From positions 1 to 15,639 of the forward strand of contig NZ_DLHR01000007.1 of NCBI RefSeq assembly GCF_002483315.1: 15,639 nucleotides of DNA. The letters are read 5' to 3'. Within the stretch, counting starts at the first letter, position 1; every line of letters begins with the position of its first letter. Position numbers and translations under genes: made by a program. This DNA is from Flavobacterium sp. UBA7663. Its GTDB lineage: Bacteria; Bacteroidota; Bacteroidia; Flavobacteriales; Flavobacteriaceae. The notes beneath the pieces were generated by a model. It had not been told where the DNA came from and did not search any database. It saw only the letters and a program-made list of their open reading frames with translations. Shown here in pieces: positions 8,265 through 15,639 of the stretch.

Positions 8265-9509
8265 ATGAACAATTTTAACCAAATAATACAACAATACAAG
8301 AACGATACAGAAAGTGTTTATAATACTTGGTTTGTTGACAATGATCAAAGACTAAAAGCATTCCGAACAATACGCCGGGGTGTTTTGCAGGTTATTGATG
8401 ATATAAAGAACAAATCATTCCCAAACGATTTCAAAAACAGTAGTCTAGAGTTTGTGTTGAATTGCATTGCAGAGCAAAAGCAAGTGTTTGTTGGCGTTTC
8501 ACATCCTTTTTATTGGAAACCTAAATTGCGTATTCCTGATATTTACGAAAATCAAACGAATAAGATTGCTTTTGGCCAATTCTTGGAAAACTGCATCAAT
8601 GCCAAAACAGAAGAACAAGTTGTAAAAGAGATTGTAAGGCTAGATGAACTCAAAATAAAAGGTCTTGGTCCGGCGGTTGCCAGTATTTTATATTTCATAC
8701 ATCCAACATGGTTTCCACCATTCAATACTGCCATTCTCAACGGATTTAATTTTTTATACAAAGACAAAAAAAAGCTCGGTAGCTGGACAGAATACCTAAA
8801 AATTCGTGAAACACTTCTCGAAACGAATAGCACTCATAAATCTGAATTATCTAATGATTTAGGAGCAATCGCAGGATTGTGTTTTGAAATTGGAACGCAA
8901 AAAATGCTCATTGGAAATGATGATTACTTGAGCGAAGAAGAGCGTCATAAATTTGAAAAAAACATAGTTAAACGGCAAAAGGAAATACAGGAAGAAAAGC
9001 AAGAAGAAAATCTGCATAGCGAAATGCAATACCATTTATTAAAAATCGGAGCTTCGTTAGGTTTTGATGTTACGCCTGCTAGTAATGACAAAAGCAAAGC
9101 TTTCAACGGGCAAAGTTTTTCTTTTATCTCTATGAATAAATTTCCTGAATTGCCTTGCGATAAAGACACACAAAATACCATTAAACTTATTGATGTGCTA
9201 TGGTTTGAAAAAGGAACAAACAACATTATTGGCGCATTTGAAGTAGAAAAAAGCACCAGCATTTATTCGGGTATTTTACGTCTTTCCGACCTTTACTTTA
9301 GTATTTCTGACGGCGATGAAGTATTCTATATTATTATCCCCGACAGTCGTGAAAAAGATGTGATTCAACAACTAAATAGACCTGTCATAAAAAATTCAAA
9401 AATGATTATCAAATATATACTGTTTTCAGAATTGAGAACCAACTGTGACGCTATATGCAAATTTGGTTCAGACCATTCTATTATGGATAAAATAGCAAAA
9501 TCAATTTAA
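8265..9509 (+). CDS. putative HhH plus PD-(D/E)XK nuclease-like protein
   Basis: A 414-residue soluble protein with no signal peptide or TM segment. An alpha-helical N-terminal domain contains a helix-hairpin-helix-like segment at about 128-150 (L-K-I-K-G-L-G-P-A-V-A-S-I-L), followed by a P-P-F-N motif. A charged, Glu/Lys-rich probable coiled linker spans about 222-250. The C-terminal domain (about 250-400) has a restriction-endonuclease-like core: D310 in L-I-D-V-L-W, then A-F-E326-V-E328-K-S-T-S-I-Y-S-G. This fits a D...E-x-E/K active site, compare the E-x-E of BamHI. A DNA-cleaving or repair/defence role is inference; no partner methyltransferase is present. It lies 15 bases after the second adaptor and 10 bases before the regulator, so it is probably cotranscribed with metal-resistance genes, which is unexpected. 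Its base composition looks like that of its neighbours. Confidence 0.72.
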   Translation: MNNFNQIIQQYKNDTESVYNTWFVDNDQRLKAFRTIRRGVLQVIDDIKNKSFPNDFKNSSLEFVLNCIAEQKQVFVGVSHPFYWKPKLRIPDIYENQTNKIAFGQFLENCINAKTEEQVVKEIVRLDELKIKGLGPAVASILYFIHPTWFPPFNTAILNGFNFLYKDKKKLGSWTEYLKIRETLLETNSTHKSELSNDLGAIAGLCFEIGTQKMLIGNDDYLSEEERHKFEKNIVKRQKEIQEEKQEENLHSEMQYHLLKIGASLGFDVTPASNDKSKAFNGQSFSFISMNKFPELPCDKDTQNTIKLIDVLWFEKGTNNIIGAFEVEKSTSIYSGILRLSDLYFSISDGDEVFYIIIPDSREKDVIQQLNRPVIKNSKMIIKYILFSELRTNCDAICKFGSDHSIMDKIAKSI

Positions 9510-9519
9510 AACCGATACA

Positions 9520-10080
9520 ATGAAACTCTACATAAAAAATATGGTTTGTAGTCGCTGCAAAATGGCAGTGAAATCTGTATTTGAAAATATCGGGATTAAT
9601 CTTCTCGCAGTTGAATTGGGTGAAGTTGAATTAAAAAATGACATTCCAGAAAGTCAAAAAAGCGAACTACTAAAAAATCTTCGTGCTTTTGGCTTTGATT
9701 TAATCGATGATAGGAAAAGTAAAACGATTGATAAGATTAAAACATTGATTATTGATTTGGTCCAAAATAAAAACAGTGATTTAAAAACAAACCTTTCCGA
9801 GTTTCTACTTCAAGAACTAAACCAAGACTATAATACCTTGAGCAATCTCTTTTCAGAAGTAGAAAACACAACAATTGAGAAGTATTTTATCAATCAAAAA
9901 ATTGAGAAAGTAAAAGAGTTGATTGTGTATGATGAATTATCACTTAGTCAAATTGCCTACACATTAAATTACAGCAGCGTTTCGCACTTAAGTAACCAAT
10001 TTAAAAAAGTAACTGGTTTTTCACCAACTTACTTCAAGAATTTAAAATCGATAAAAAGAAAACAAATAGAAGATCTATAA
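9520..10080 (+). CDS. AraC-family regulator with N-terminal HMA-like metal-binding domain
   Basis: A 186-residue cytoplasmic protein. Residues 1-64 resemble an HMA (ferredoxin-like) domain, with the metal-site motif N-M-V-C10-S-R-C13-K near the start. Residues about 85-178 form an AraC-type DNA-binding domain with both helix-turn-helix units: the second contains L-S-L-S-Q-I-A-Y-T-L-N-Y-S-S-V-S-H-L-S-N-Q-F, followed by F-K-K-V-T-G-F-S-P-T-Y-F. The combination implies direct sensing of Cu(I) or a similar soft metal by a one-component regulator. It lies 10 bases after the nuclease-like gene and 77 bases before the copper ATPase gene, so the following gap is a natural target. Whether it activates or represses cannot be read from the sequence. 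Confidence 0.85.
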   Translation: MKLYIKNMVCSRCKMAVKSVFENIGINLLAVELGEVELKNDIPESQKSELLKNLRAFGFDLIDDRKSKTIDKIKTLIIDLVQNKNSDLKTNLSEFLLQELNQDYNTLSNLFSEVENTTIEKYFINQKIEKVKELIVYDELSLSQIAYTLNYSSVSHLSNQFKKVTGFSPTYFKNLKSIKRKQIEDL

Positions 10081-10157
10081 ATCTTGCAAATCAAACCCAA
10101 AATTGTGCAACTCTAAAAAACATTAAGAAGGAAATTTGTATTAAAATAATATAAAAG
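10081..10157 (+). promoter_or_regulatory. candidate promoter/operator region upstream of the copper ATPase gene
   Basis: This 77-base gap is one of only two sizeable intergenic spaces in the window and lies between the putative metal sensor and copA. It contains TTG at 10103-10105 and GAAATTTG at 10131-10138, which resembles the Bacteroidota -7 element TAnnTTTG with one mismatch. The spacer of 25 bases is longer than usual. TTGCAAA at 10084-10090 and TTGTGCAA at 10103-10110 form a loose direct repeat that could be an AraC-type operator. No terminator-like hairpin is visible. The assignment rests mainly on position. Confidence 0.28.
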
Positions 10158-12695
10158 ATGATACATACTTATAACATTACCGGAATGACTTGTGATGGTT
10201 GTCGCGCCAAAGTCGAAAAAGCATTGAACACAATTGATGGTGTTGAAGCAAAAGTTTCATTAAACCCACCAATAGCAACGATAACGATGGAAAAACATAT
10301 TCCAACGGAACAATTGCAACAAGCATTGACAGCCGTTGGAAAATATACCATAGCAATGGGCAATGACAAAATTCCACAACAAGTAGCAACGGATGCGGTT
10401 ACTGAAAAATCGTGTTGCGCTGCCCATTCCCATAGCGATAAAAAAGAAATCAAAGTCCCCGCTAATGCCAATGGTAAATACTATTGTCCAATGCATTGCG
10501 AAGGAGAAAAAGTTTACGACAAACCAGGCGACTGTCCTGTGTGTGGAATGGATTTAGTCAAAGCACCTGAACTAACTGCAAACAAGACATTATATACATG
10601 TCCTATGCACCCCGAAGTTATTCAAGAAACTCTGGGTTCATGTCCTATTTGCGGAATGGATTTAGTGCCTATGAATCCTACTGATTCCGAAGACCAAAAA
10701 ACCTATAAGGACCTGGTTAAGAAAATGAAAATCGCGGTTGTTTTTACGGTTCCCATTTTCGCCATCGCAATGATAGAAATGGCACATAACAATCCTTTAT
10801 TTAAAATAATGGATGCTCCTAAATGGAATTGGGTACAATTACTGCTTTCGCTACCTGTTGTTTTTTATGCCTGTTGGATATTCTTTGTTCGCGCATGGAA
10901 ATCAATAATTACTTGGAATTTGAATATGTTTACCCTTATCGGAATTGGAACAGGAGTAGCTTTTTTATTTAGCTTAGTTGGAATGTTTTTTCCCGACATT
11001 TTTCCTAGCGAATTCAAAACCGAACACGGTACAGTATTACTCTATTTTGAAGCAACAACGGTTATTCTAACTTTAGTTTTGTTAGGACAACTATTAGAAG
11101 CCAGAGCACACAGTCAAACTAGCGGAGCAATCAAAGAATTATTAAAACTAGCCCCAACCGAGGCCACTTTGGTTATTGATGGTGGTGATAAAGTAATCTC
11201 AATTCACGATATTAAAAAAGGCGATTTATTACGTGTAAAGCCCGGAGACAAAATACCAGTTGACGGAAAAATAACCGATGGCGAAAGCAGCATAGATGAA
11301 GCTATGATTACTGGTGAACCGATTCCGGTAGATAAAAAGAAAGGCGATAATGTAATTGCCGGAACAATAAACGGTAATAAATCATTTGTTATGGTAGCTG
11401 AAAAAGTGGGTTCAGAAACTTTGCTTTCACAAATCGTGCAAATGGTAAATGACGCTTCTCGTTCACGAGCGCCAATTCAGAAATTAGCAGATAGTATTTC
11501 CAAATACTTCGTGCCCATTGTAGTTATCATTTCTGTAATTACATTCTTCATTTGGGCAAAATTCGGTCCCGAACCGGCATTAGTATATGGTTTTATAAAT
11601 GCCACAGCTGTATTAATTATTGCCTGTCCTTGTGCATTGGGTTTGGCAACGCCTATGTCAGTAATGGTAGGTGTTGGTAAAGGCGCACAATCAGGGGTTT
11701 TGATAAAAAATGCTGAAGCTCTGGAAAACATGAATAAGGTTAATGTTTTAATTACCGATAAAACAGGAACCATCACCGAAGGAAAACCATCTGTTGAAAA
11801 AATTTATGCTGCCAATAACAACGATGGTGATTTGTTACAGAGCATAGCTTCACTGAACCAATATAGTGAGCATCCATTAGCACAAGCCGTAGTCAATTAT
11901 GGCAAAACAAAATCCATTTCTTTAATCGAAGTAAAAGATTTTGAAGCCGTTGCCGGTAAAGGAGTTACAGGAACAGTAACCAACAAAAAAGTGGCATTAG
12001 GAAATAAAAAGCTTATGGAACAAGTCAAAGCAACAGTTTCTGATGATTTAGAAAACAAAATCATAGCTGAACAAAAACTCGGAAAAACAGTGTCATACAT
12101 AGCCATTGATGGTGTTGCTGTTGGTTTTGTGTCCATTTTCGATGCCATTAAAGAATCAAGCGCAGCAGCCATTAAAGAATTAATGAGCCAAGGTGTCGAA
12201 GTAATTATGCTAACCGGAGACAATGAAAACACTGCTAAAGCAGTTGCCGATGAATTGGGACTGGCATCATACAAAGCTGGATGCCTACCTGAAGACAAAC
12301 TCAAGGAAATTAAAAAATTACAAGCAGAAGGTAAAATTGTGGCCATGGCTGGCGATGGTATAAATGATGCACCGGCATTGGCACAAGCCAATATAGGAAT
12401 TGCAATGGGAACAGGAACAGACGTAGCCATCGAAAGTGCCAAAATCACTTTAGTAAAAGGCGATTTACAAGGCATTGTAAAAGCCAAAAACTTAAGCCAT
12501 GCTGTGATGAAAAACATTAAGCAAAATTTATTTTTTGCCTTTTTCTATAACGTACTAGGTGTACCAATTGCAGCAGGAGTTTTATATCCGTTTTTCGGAA
12601 TTTTATTATCTCCAATGATAGCAGCCTTAGCCATGTCTTTTAGTTCGGTATCGGTTATAGTAAATGCGTTGCGCTTGCGAAATTTAAAACTTTAA
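10158..12695 (+). CDS. copA: P1B-1 copper-exporting ATPase with HMA and two HMBD modules
   Basis: An 845-residue inner-membrane ATPase that would export Cu(I)/Ag(I) from the cytoplasm using ATP. Residues 1-67 are an HMA domain (G-M-T-C12-D-G-C15). A Cys/His patch follows at 86-92 (C-C-A-A-H-S-H), then two HMBDs: 108-133 (C110-P-M-H, C126-P-V-C129-G-M) and 146-170 (C148-P-M-H-P, C162-P-I-C165-G-M). The first has C-E-G-E in place of Pro after M-H. Catalytic signatures: T-G-E at 385-387, C-P-C at 490-492, phosphorylated Asp in D534-K-T-G-T, H-P at 572-573, and G-D-G-I-N-D-A-P at 732-739. Y-N (797-798) and M-S-F-S-S (826-830) in the last two TM helices complete the Cu(I) signature. All key residues are intact. 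The oxidase gene follows after 10 bases. Confidence 0.96.
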   Translation: MIHTYNITGMTCDGCRAKVEKALNTIDGVEAKVSLNPPIATITMEKHIPTEQLQQALTAVGKYTIAMGNDKIPQQVATDAVTEKSCCAAHSHSDKKEIKVPANANGKYYCPMHCEGEKVYDKPGDCPVCGMDLVKAPELTANKTLYTCPMHPEVIQETLGSCPICGMDLVPMNPTDSEDQKTYKDLVKKMKIAVVFTVPIFAIAMIEMAHNNPLFKIMDAPKWNWVQLLLSLPVVFYACWIFFVRAWKSIITWNLNMFTLIGIGTGVAFLFSLVGMFFPDIFPSEFKTEHGTVLLYFEATTVILTLVLLGQLLEARAHSQTSGAIKELLKLAPTEATLVIDGGDKVISIHDIKKGDLLRVKPGDKIPVDGKITDGESSIDEAMITGEPIPVDKKKGDNVIAGTINGNKSFVMVAEKVGSETLLSQIVQMVNDASRSRAPIQKLADSISKYFVPIVVIISVITFFIWAKFGPEPALVYGFINATAVLIIACPCALGLATPMSVMVGVGKGAQSGVLIKNAEALENMNKVNVLITDKTGTITEGKPSVEKIYAANNNDGDLLQSIASLNQYSEHPLAQAVVNYGKTKSISLIEVKDFEAVAGKGVTGTVTNKKVALGNKKLMEQVKATVSDDLENKIIAEQKLGKTVSYIAIDGVAVGFVSIFDAIKESSAAAIKELMSQGVEVIMLTGDNENTAKAVADELGLASYKAGCLPEDKLKEIKKLQAEGKIVAMAGDGINDAPALAQANIGIAMGTGTDVAIESAKITLVKGDLQGIVKAKNLSHAVMKNIKQNLFFAFFYNVLGVPIAAGVLYPFFGILLSPMIAALAMSFSSVSVIVNALRLRNLKL

Positions 12696-12705
12696 ACAAA
12701 TAATA

Positions 12706-15216
12706 ATGAAAAAAATAGTTCTTATAATCATCATCTTTTCAATCGGATTTTTTGCGAATGCTCAAGTAAAAAAAGAAACACAACCAACTTTTTATACCTG
12801 TGTGATGCATCCCGAAATTCATTCGCCAAAACCCGCAAAATGCCAAAAATGCGGGATGGCATTAGTAAAAGAAAAAGCTAAACCGATAAAAAAAGCAGTT
12901 GTAAAAAAAACAGTCGCTACAAAAAAAGTAATTTCTGAAACAAAAAAAGAAGCTTCAAAACCAATAGAAGAAACTCCAAAAATTGTTGAAGTTCCAAAAG
13001 ATATTCCTATTTCTGAAAGCAAACCTATAGTTAAGACAATAGCTAAAACAGTGAGATACGATTTATACGTTCGTGATACAATTGTAAATATAGGAAACAA
13101 ACCCACCAGAGCAATTGCTGTAAACGGTCAAATTCCCATGCCAACCCTAACGTTTACTGAAGGAGATACAGCCGAAATTTATGTGCACAACGAATTAAAG
13201 GAAAGTACTTCATTGCATTGGCACGGCTTATTTTTACCCAATAAAGAAGACGGCGTTCCTTACCTAACCCAAATGCCAATTGAACCGGGTACAACACATA
13301 AATATACCTTTCCAGTTATCCAACACGGTACACATTGGTACCACAGTCATTCTGGTTTGCAAGAACAAATCGGAATGTACGGCTCAATGATTTTAAACAA
13401 AAAACCTGAAGACGAAACCTTCAGAAAAGGTATTGACGATTTGCCAACCATTCCGGTAATTTTAAGCGAATGGACCGATGTAAATCCAAATAACGTACAC
13501 AGAATGCTTCACAATGCAACCGATTGGTTCGCCATACAAAAAGGAACTACCCAAAGTTATGCAGAAGCAATTAAGCAAGGTCATTTCAAAACAAAAATAG
13601 CAAACGAATGGAAACGAATGAATGCCATGGATGTAAGCGATGTGTACTATGATAAGTTTTTAATCAATGGTAAAAGTAATAGTCAATTATCCCAATTCAA
13701 AGGTGGCGATAAAGTACGATTACGCATTTCAAATGGTGGTGCATCAACTTATTTTTGGATGACCTATGCAGGTGGCAAAATTACGGTTGTTGCCAATGAC
13801 GGTAACGATGTTGAACCTGTAGAAGTAGATCGATTATTAATTGCAGTTTCTGAAACCTACGATGTAATTGTTACCATTCCAGCAGACAAAACTTCGTATG
13901 AATTCCTTGTAACCCCAGAAGACAGAACTAAATCGGCATCACTTTATATTGGCGATGGTGTTAAGCAATTAATTTCACCAGTACCAAAATTAAAATATTT
14001 TGACGGAATGAAAATGATGAACGGAATGATGAAAATGAATGGCGATTTGGATGATATGGGAATGCAGATGTCCTACAATCAAATGGATATGAATGTGGTC
14101 ATGTATCCAGAAATCACTGGAGAAGCAGCGTCAAAAAAAGATGATAAAATGAGAAACATGAAGATGAATGAAAGCGACTATAACAGTAACGAACTTTCAG
14201 ATATCACTACTTTAAATTATGCTATGTTAAAGTCGCCAACAAAAACAACACTACCAAAAGATGCTCCACTAAAAGAATTGCGTTTTGAATTATCAGGAAA
14301 TATGAACCGCTATGTTTGGAGTTTAGACAACAAAGTAGTTTCTGAAACCGATAAAATTTTAATCAAGAAAGGCGAAAATGTTAGGATTACATTATACAAC
14401 GGTTCTATGATGCGCCATCCAATGCACTTGCACGGTCATGACTTTAGAATTTTGAACGGTCAAGGCGACTATGCACCACTAAAAAATATCATCGACATCA
14501 TGCCAATGGAAACCGATATTATCGAATTCAATGCGAATGTAGAAGGCGATTGGTTTTTCCATTGCCATATTCTATATCACATGATGGCAGGAATGGGCAG
14601 GGTTTTTACCTATGAAAATCAAGCACCAAATCCGTTAATTCCAAATCCTAAACTAGCACAACGAAAACTATTTGGCGAAGACCGTAAATTTCACTTTATG
14701 GCTGAAAATGATTTTGCTACCAACGGAAACGATGGTATGGCAATGTTCAGCAATACACGTTGGAGTATTGGAACTGAATGGAGATTGGGCTACAACGATC
14801 ATCACGGTTATGAGACAGAAACACATATCGGTAGATACATTGGCAAAATGCAATGGTTAATGCCATTCATTGGCTTTGATTGGCGTTACAGAGAAATGAA
14901 AGAAGGCGAAATGGAAAAAAATCTCTTCAACCAATCTAATACTAAAGACAACCGTTCCGTTTTTAGCGCAGGAGTAGAATACACATTACCAATGCTAGTA
15001 AAGGCACAAGCTGAGGTTTTTACAGATGGTAATGTTAGATTTCAATTGGAACGAATGGACATTCCGGTTTCCAAAAGAGTTCGTATGGATTTAATGTGGA
15101 ATACCGATAAAGAATACATGGCTGGATTACGCTACATTATTAAAAGAAATTTGAGTGCCAGAACTCATTATGACAGTGATATGGGATTTGGTGTCGGTGT
15201 AAATTTGAATTATTAA
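12706..15216 (+). CDS. multicopper oxidase with N-terminal HMBD and C-terminal outer-membrane-like barrel domain
   Basis: An 836-residue exported protein with a signal peptide ending near A-N-A (cleavage about residue 19). An HMBD spans 30-53 (C32-V-M-H-P, C46-Q-K-C49-G-M), followed by a Lys/Pro-rich linker to about 112. The cupredoxin domains (about 115-640) carry all four copper motifs: H171-W-H-G, W-Y-H213-S-H215, H571-P-M-H-L-H-G-H578 and H619-C-H-I-L-Y-H625-x4-M630. A Met-rich insert at 435-487 has about 15 Met, recalling the copper-binding inserts of CueO and PcoA/CopA-type oxidases. After about residue 650 the sequence becomes amphipathic beta-strand-like with many aromatic residues and ends in N-L-N-Y. 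It resembles a small outer-membrane barrel of the CopB kind, so this looks like a CopA-CopB fusion. Predicted role: oxidation of periplasmic Cu(I) to Cu(II). Confidence 0.9.
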   Translation: MKKIVLIIIIFSIGFFANAQVKKETQPTFYTCVMHPEIHSPKPAKCQKCGMALVKEKAKPIKKAVVKKTVATKKVISETKKEASKPIEETPKIVEVPKDIPISESKPIVKTIAKTVRYDLYVRDTIVNIGNKPTRAIAVNGQIPMPTLTFTEGDTAEIYVHNELKESTSLHWHGLFLPNKEDGVPYLTQMPIEPGTTHKYTFPVIQHGTHWYHSHSGLQEQIGMYGSMILNKKPEDETFRKGIDDLPTIPVILSEWTDVNPNNVHRMLHNATDWFAIQKGTTQSYAEAIKQGHFKTKIANEWKRMNAMDVSDVYYDKFLINGKSNSQLSQFKGGDKVRLRISNGGASTYFWMTYAGGKITVVANDGNDVEPVEVDRLLIAVSETYDVIVTIPADKTSYEFLVTPEDRTKSASLYIGDGVKQLISPVPKLKYFDGMKMMNGMMKMNGDLDDMGMQMSYNQMDMNVVMYPEITGEAASKKDDKMRNMKMNESDYNSNELSDITTLNYAMLKSPTKTTLPKDAPLKELRFELSGNMNRYVWSLDNKVVSETDKILIKKGENVRITLYNGSMMRHPMHLHGHDFRILNGQGDYAPLKNIIDIMPMETDIIEFNANVEGDWFFHCHILYHMMAGMGRVFTYENQAPNPLIPNPKLAQRKLFGEDRKFHFMAENDFATNGNDGMAMFSNTRWSIGTEWRLGYNDHHGYETETHIGRYIGKMQWLMPFIGFDWRYREMKEGEMEKNLFNQSNTKDNRSVFSAGVEYTLPMLVKAQAEVFTDGNVRFQLERMDIPVSKRVRMDLMWNTDKEYMAGLRYIIKRNLSARTHYDSDMGFGVGVNLNY

Positions 15217-15297
15217 AAAACCATCGCAATCGTAAAATAACACAAACTTTTAATACTCTTAATTTATTTATAAATAAAAAATCCTATTTTTACACTC
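15217..15297. promoter_or_regulatory. AT-rich intergenic region with 16-base perfect palindrome
   Basis: This 81-base gap separates the oxidase gene from the DUF6660 gene. It holds a perfect palindrome, TTTATTTATAAATAAA, at 15263-15278, and TATTTTTA at 15285-15292, which differs by one base from the Bacteroidota -7 element. If that box were used, transcription would begin at or very near the GTG start, so the promoter reading is doubtful. The palindrome could be an operator, a weak hairpin, or a chance product of the AT-rich composition. No GC-rich terminator is visible after the oxidase stop. Confidence 0.25.
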
Positions 15298-15630
15298 GTG
15301 AAACTCTTAAACTACATATTATCAATCTATCTAGTGGTACTATCATGTTTGCCTTGTGCAGATATGGAAGTAAGTAGTGCAGCACACAAAGCTGTTGAGA
15401 TTTCAGATAATCATGATGAAAAATCTCATAATCACGATAAAGAAAATGATTTATGTTCGCCTTTTTGCAACTGCAACTGTTGTGGCTCACAAATAGTGAG
15501 TTATTTTAAGATTACTACTTTTAGTTTTACACCAATTACAAAGAGTATAAAAACGCAATTACCTTCCTATACCTCTATATTTACTTCCAATTTCTTCGGA
15601 AGTATATGGCAACCACCTCAAATAGTATAA
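15298..15630 (+). CDS. DUF6660-type small exported His/Cys-rich protein
   Basis: A 110-residue protein starting at GTG. The first in-frame ATG (15367) would remove the hydrophobic signal segment, so GTG is preferred. Residues 1-20 form a signal-like segment ending L-S-C-L-P-C; whether Cys17 is a lipobox cysteine is unclear. A His/Asp/Glu-rich stretch (39-51, H-D-E-K-S-H-N-H-D) is followed by a Cys cluster C53-S-P-F-C57-N-C-N-C-C62-G, and the C-terminus reads F-F-G-S-I-W-Q-P-P. These features match the small Bacteroidota family DUF6660, which I recall lying beside TonB-dependent receptors and metal-efflux genes. Metal binding is plausible from composition but unproven. The window ends 9 bases later, so its downstream partner cannot be seen. 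Confidence 0.75.
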   Translation: MKLLNYILSIYLVVLSCLPCADMEVSSAAHKAVEISDNHDEKSHNHDKENDLCSPFCNCNCCGSQIVSYFKITTFSFTPITKSIKTQLPSYTSIFTSNFFGSIWQPPQIV

Positions 15631-15639
15631 TGATGCCCG

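Noticed and set aside
11897..12517. 206-residue open frame on the minus strand
   Set aside because: It lies wholly inside the intact copper ATPase gene and is explained by codon structure on the opposite strand. It shows no recognisable domain.
14672..14860. 62-residue plus-strand frame inside the oxidase gene
   Set aside because: It overlaps the oxidase barrel segment in another frame and has no signal, motif or separate initiation context.
15217..15262. Intrinsic terminator after the oxidase gene
   Set aside because: No stable GC-containing stem followed by a T run could be found. ATCGCAATCG does not pair into a useful hairpin.
1..15639. Insertion sequences, integrase genes, tRNAs or CRISPR repeats marking a mobile island
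   Set aside because: No transposase or integrase motifs, terminal inverted repeats, tRNA-like folds or regularly spaced repeats were seen. Horizontal transfer is plausible for metal resistance but not shown here.

Overview
The window is AT-rich, every supported gene lies on the + strand, and neighbouring genes are packed stop-to-start. Three things point to a Bacteroidota member, most likely Flavobacteriia: A-rich translation starts without clear Shine-Dalgarno sites; families typical of that phylum (DUF3347, haem_bd, DUF6660, AraC regulators with an HMA-like N-terminus); and several proteins carrying the short heavy-metal-binding module C-x-M-H-P...C-x-x-C-G-M. No RNA genes, insertion sequences, CRISPR arrays or integrase genes were seen.

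Layout. Positions 2-73 hold the C-terminal end of an unidentified gene. Positions 108-8249 form a near gapless silver/copper (Cus-type) efflux operon: a DUF3347 lipoprotein, a small membrane-anchored haem-binding protein, a CusA-type RND permease split into two ORFs by one in-frame TAA, an outer-membrane TolC/CusC-type channel, and two consecutive CusB-type adaptors. Positions 8265-9509 hold an unexpected gene in the same array, a protein with a helix-hairpin-helix-like segment and a PD-(D/E)XK-like nuclease site. Positions 9520-10080 encode an AraC-type regulator fused to an HMA-like CxxC metal-binding domain. After a 77-base gap come a P1B-1 copper ATPase with one HMA and two HMBD modules (10158-12695) and a large multicopper oxidase with a C-terminal outer-membrane-like barrel (12706-15216). 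A further 81-base gap precedes a small His/Cys-rich DUF6660-type protein (15298-15630).

How the parts fit (inference from families). The copper ATPase moves Cu(I) from cytoplasm to periplasm. The multicopper oxidase oxidises it to the less permeable Cu(II). The RND permease, adaptors and outer-membrane channel expel periplasmic metal across the outer membrane. HMBD modules on the lipoprotein, both adaptors, the ATPase and the oxidase (six copies in five proteins) would act as a shared metal hand-over surface. The HMA-AraC protein is the obvious candidate sensor.

The most notable points are the clean in-frame stop in the TM4-TM5 cytoplasmic loop of the permease, the nuclease-like gene embedded in a metal-resistance array, the HMA-AraC fusion, and the oxidase-barrel fusion.
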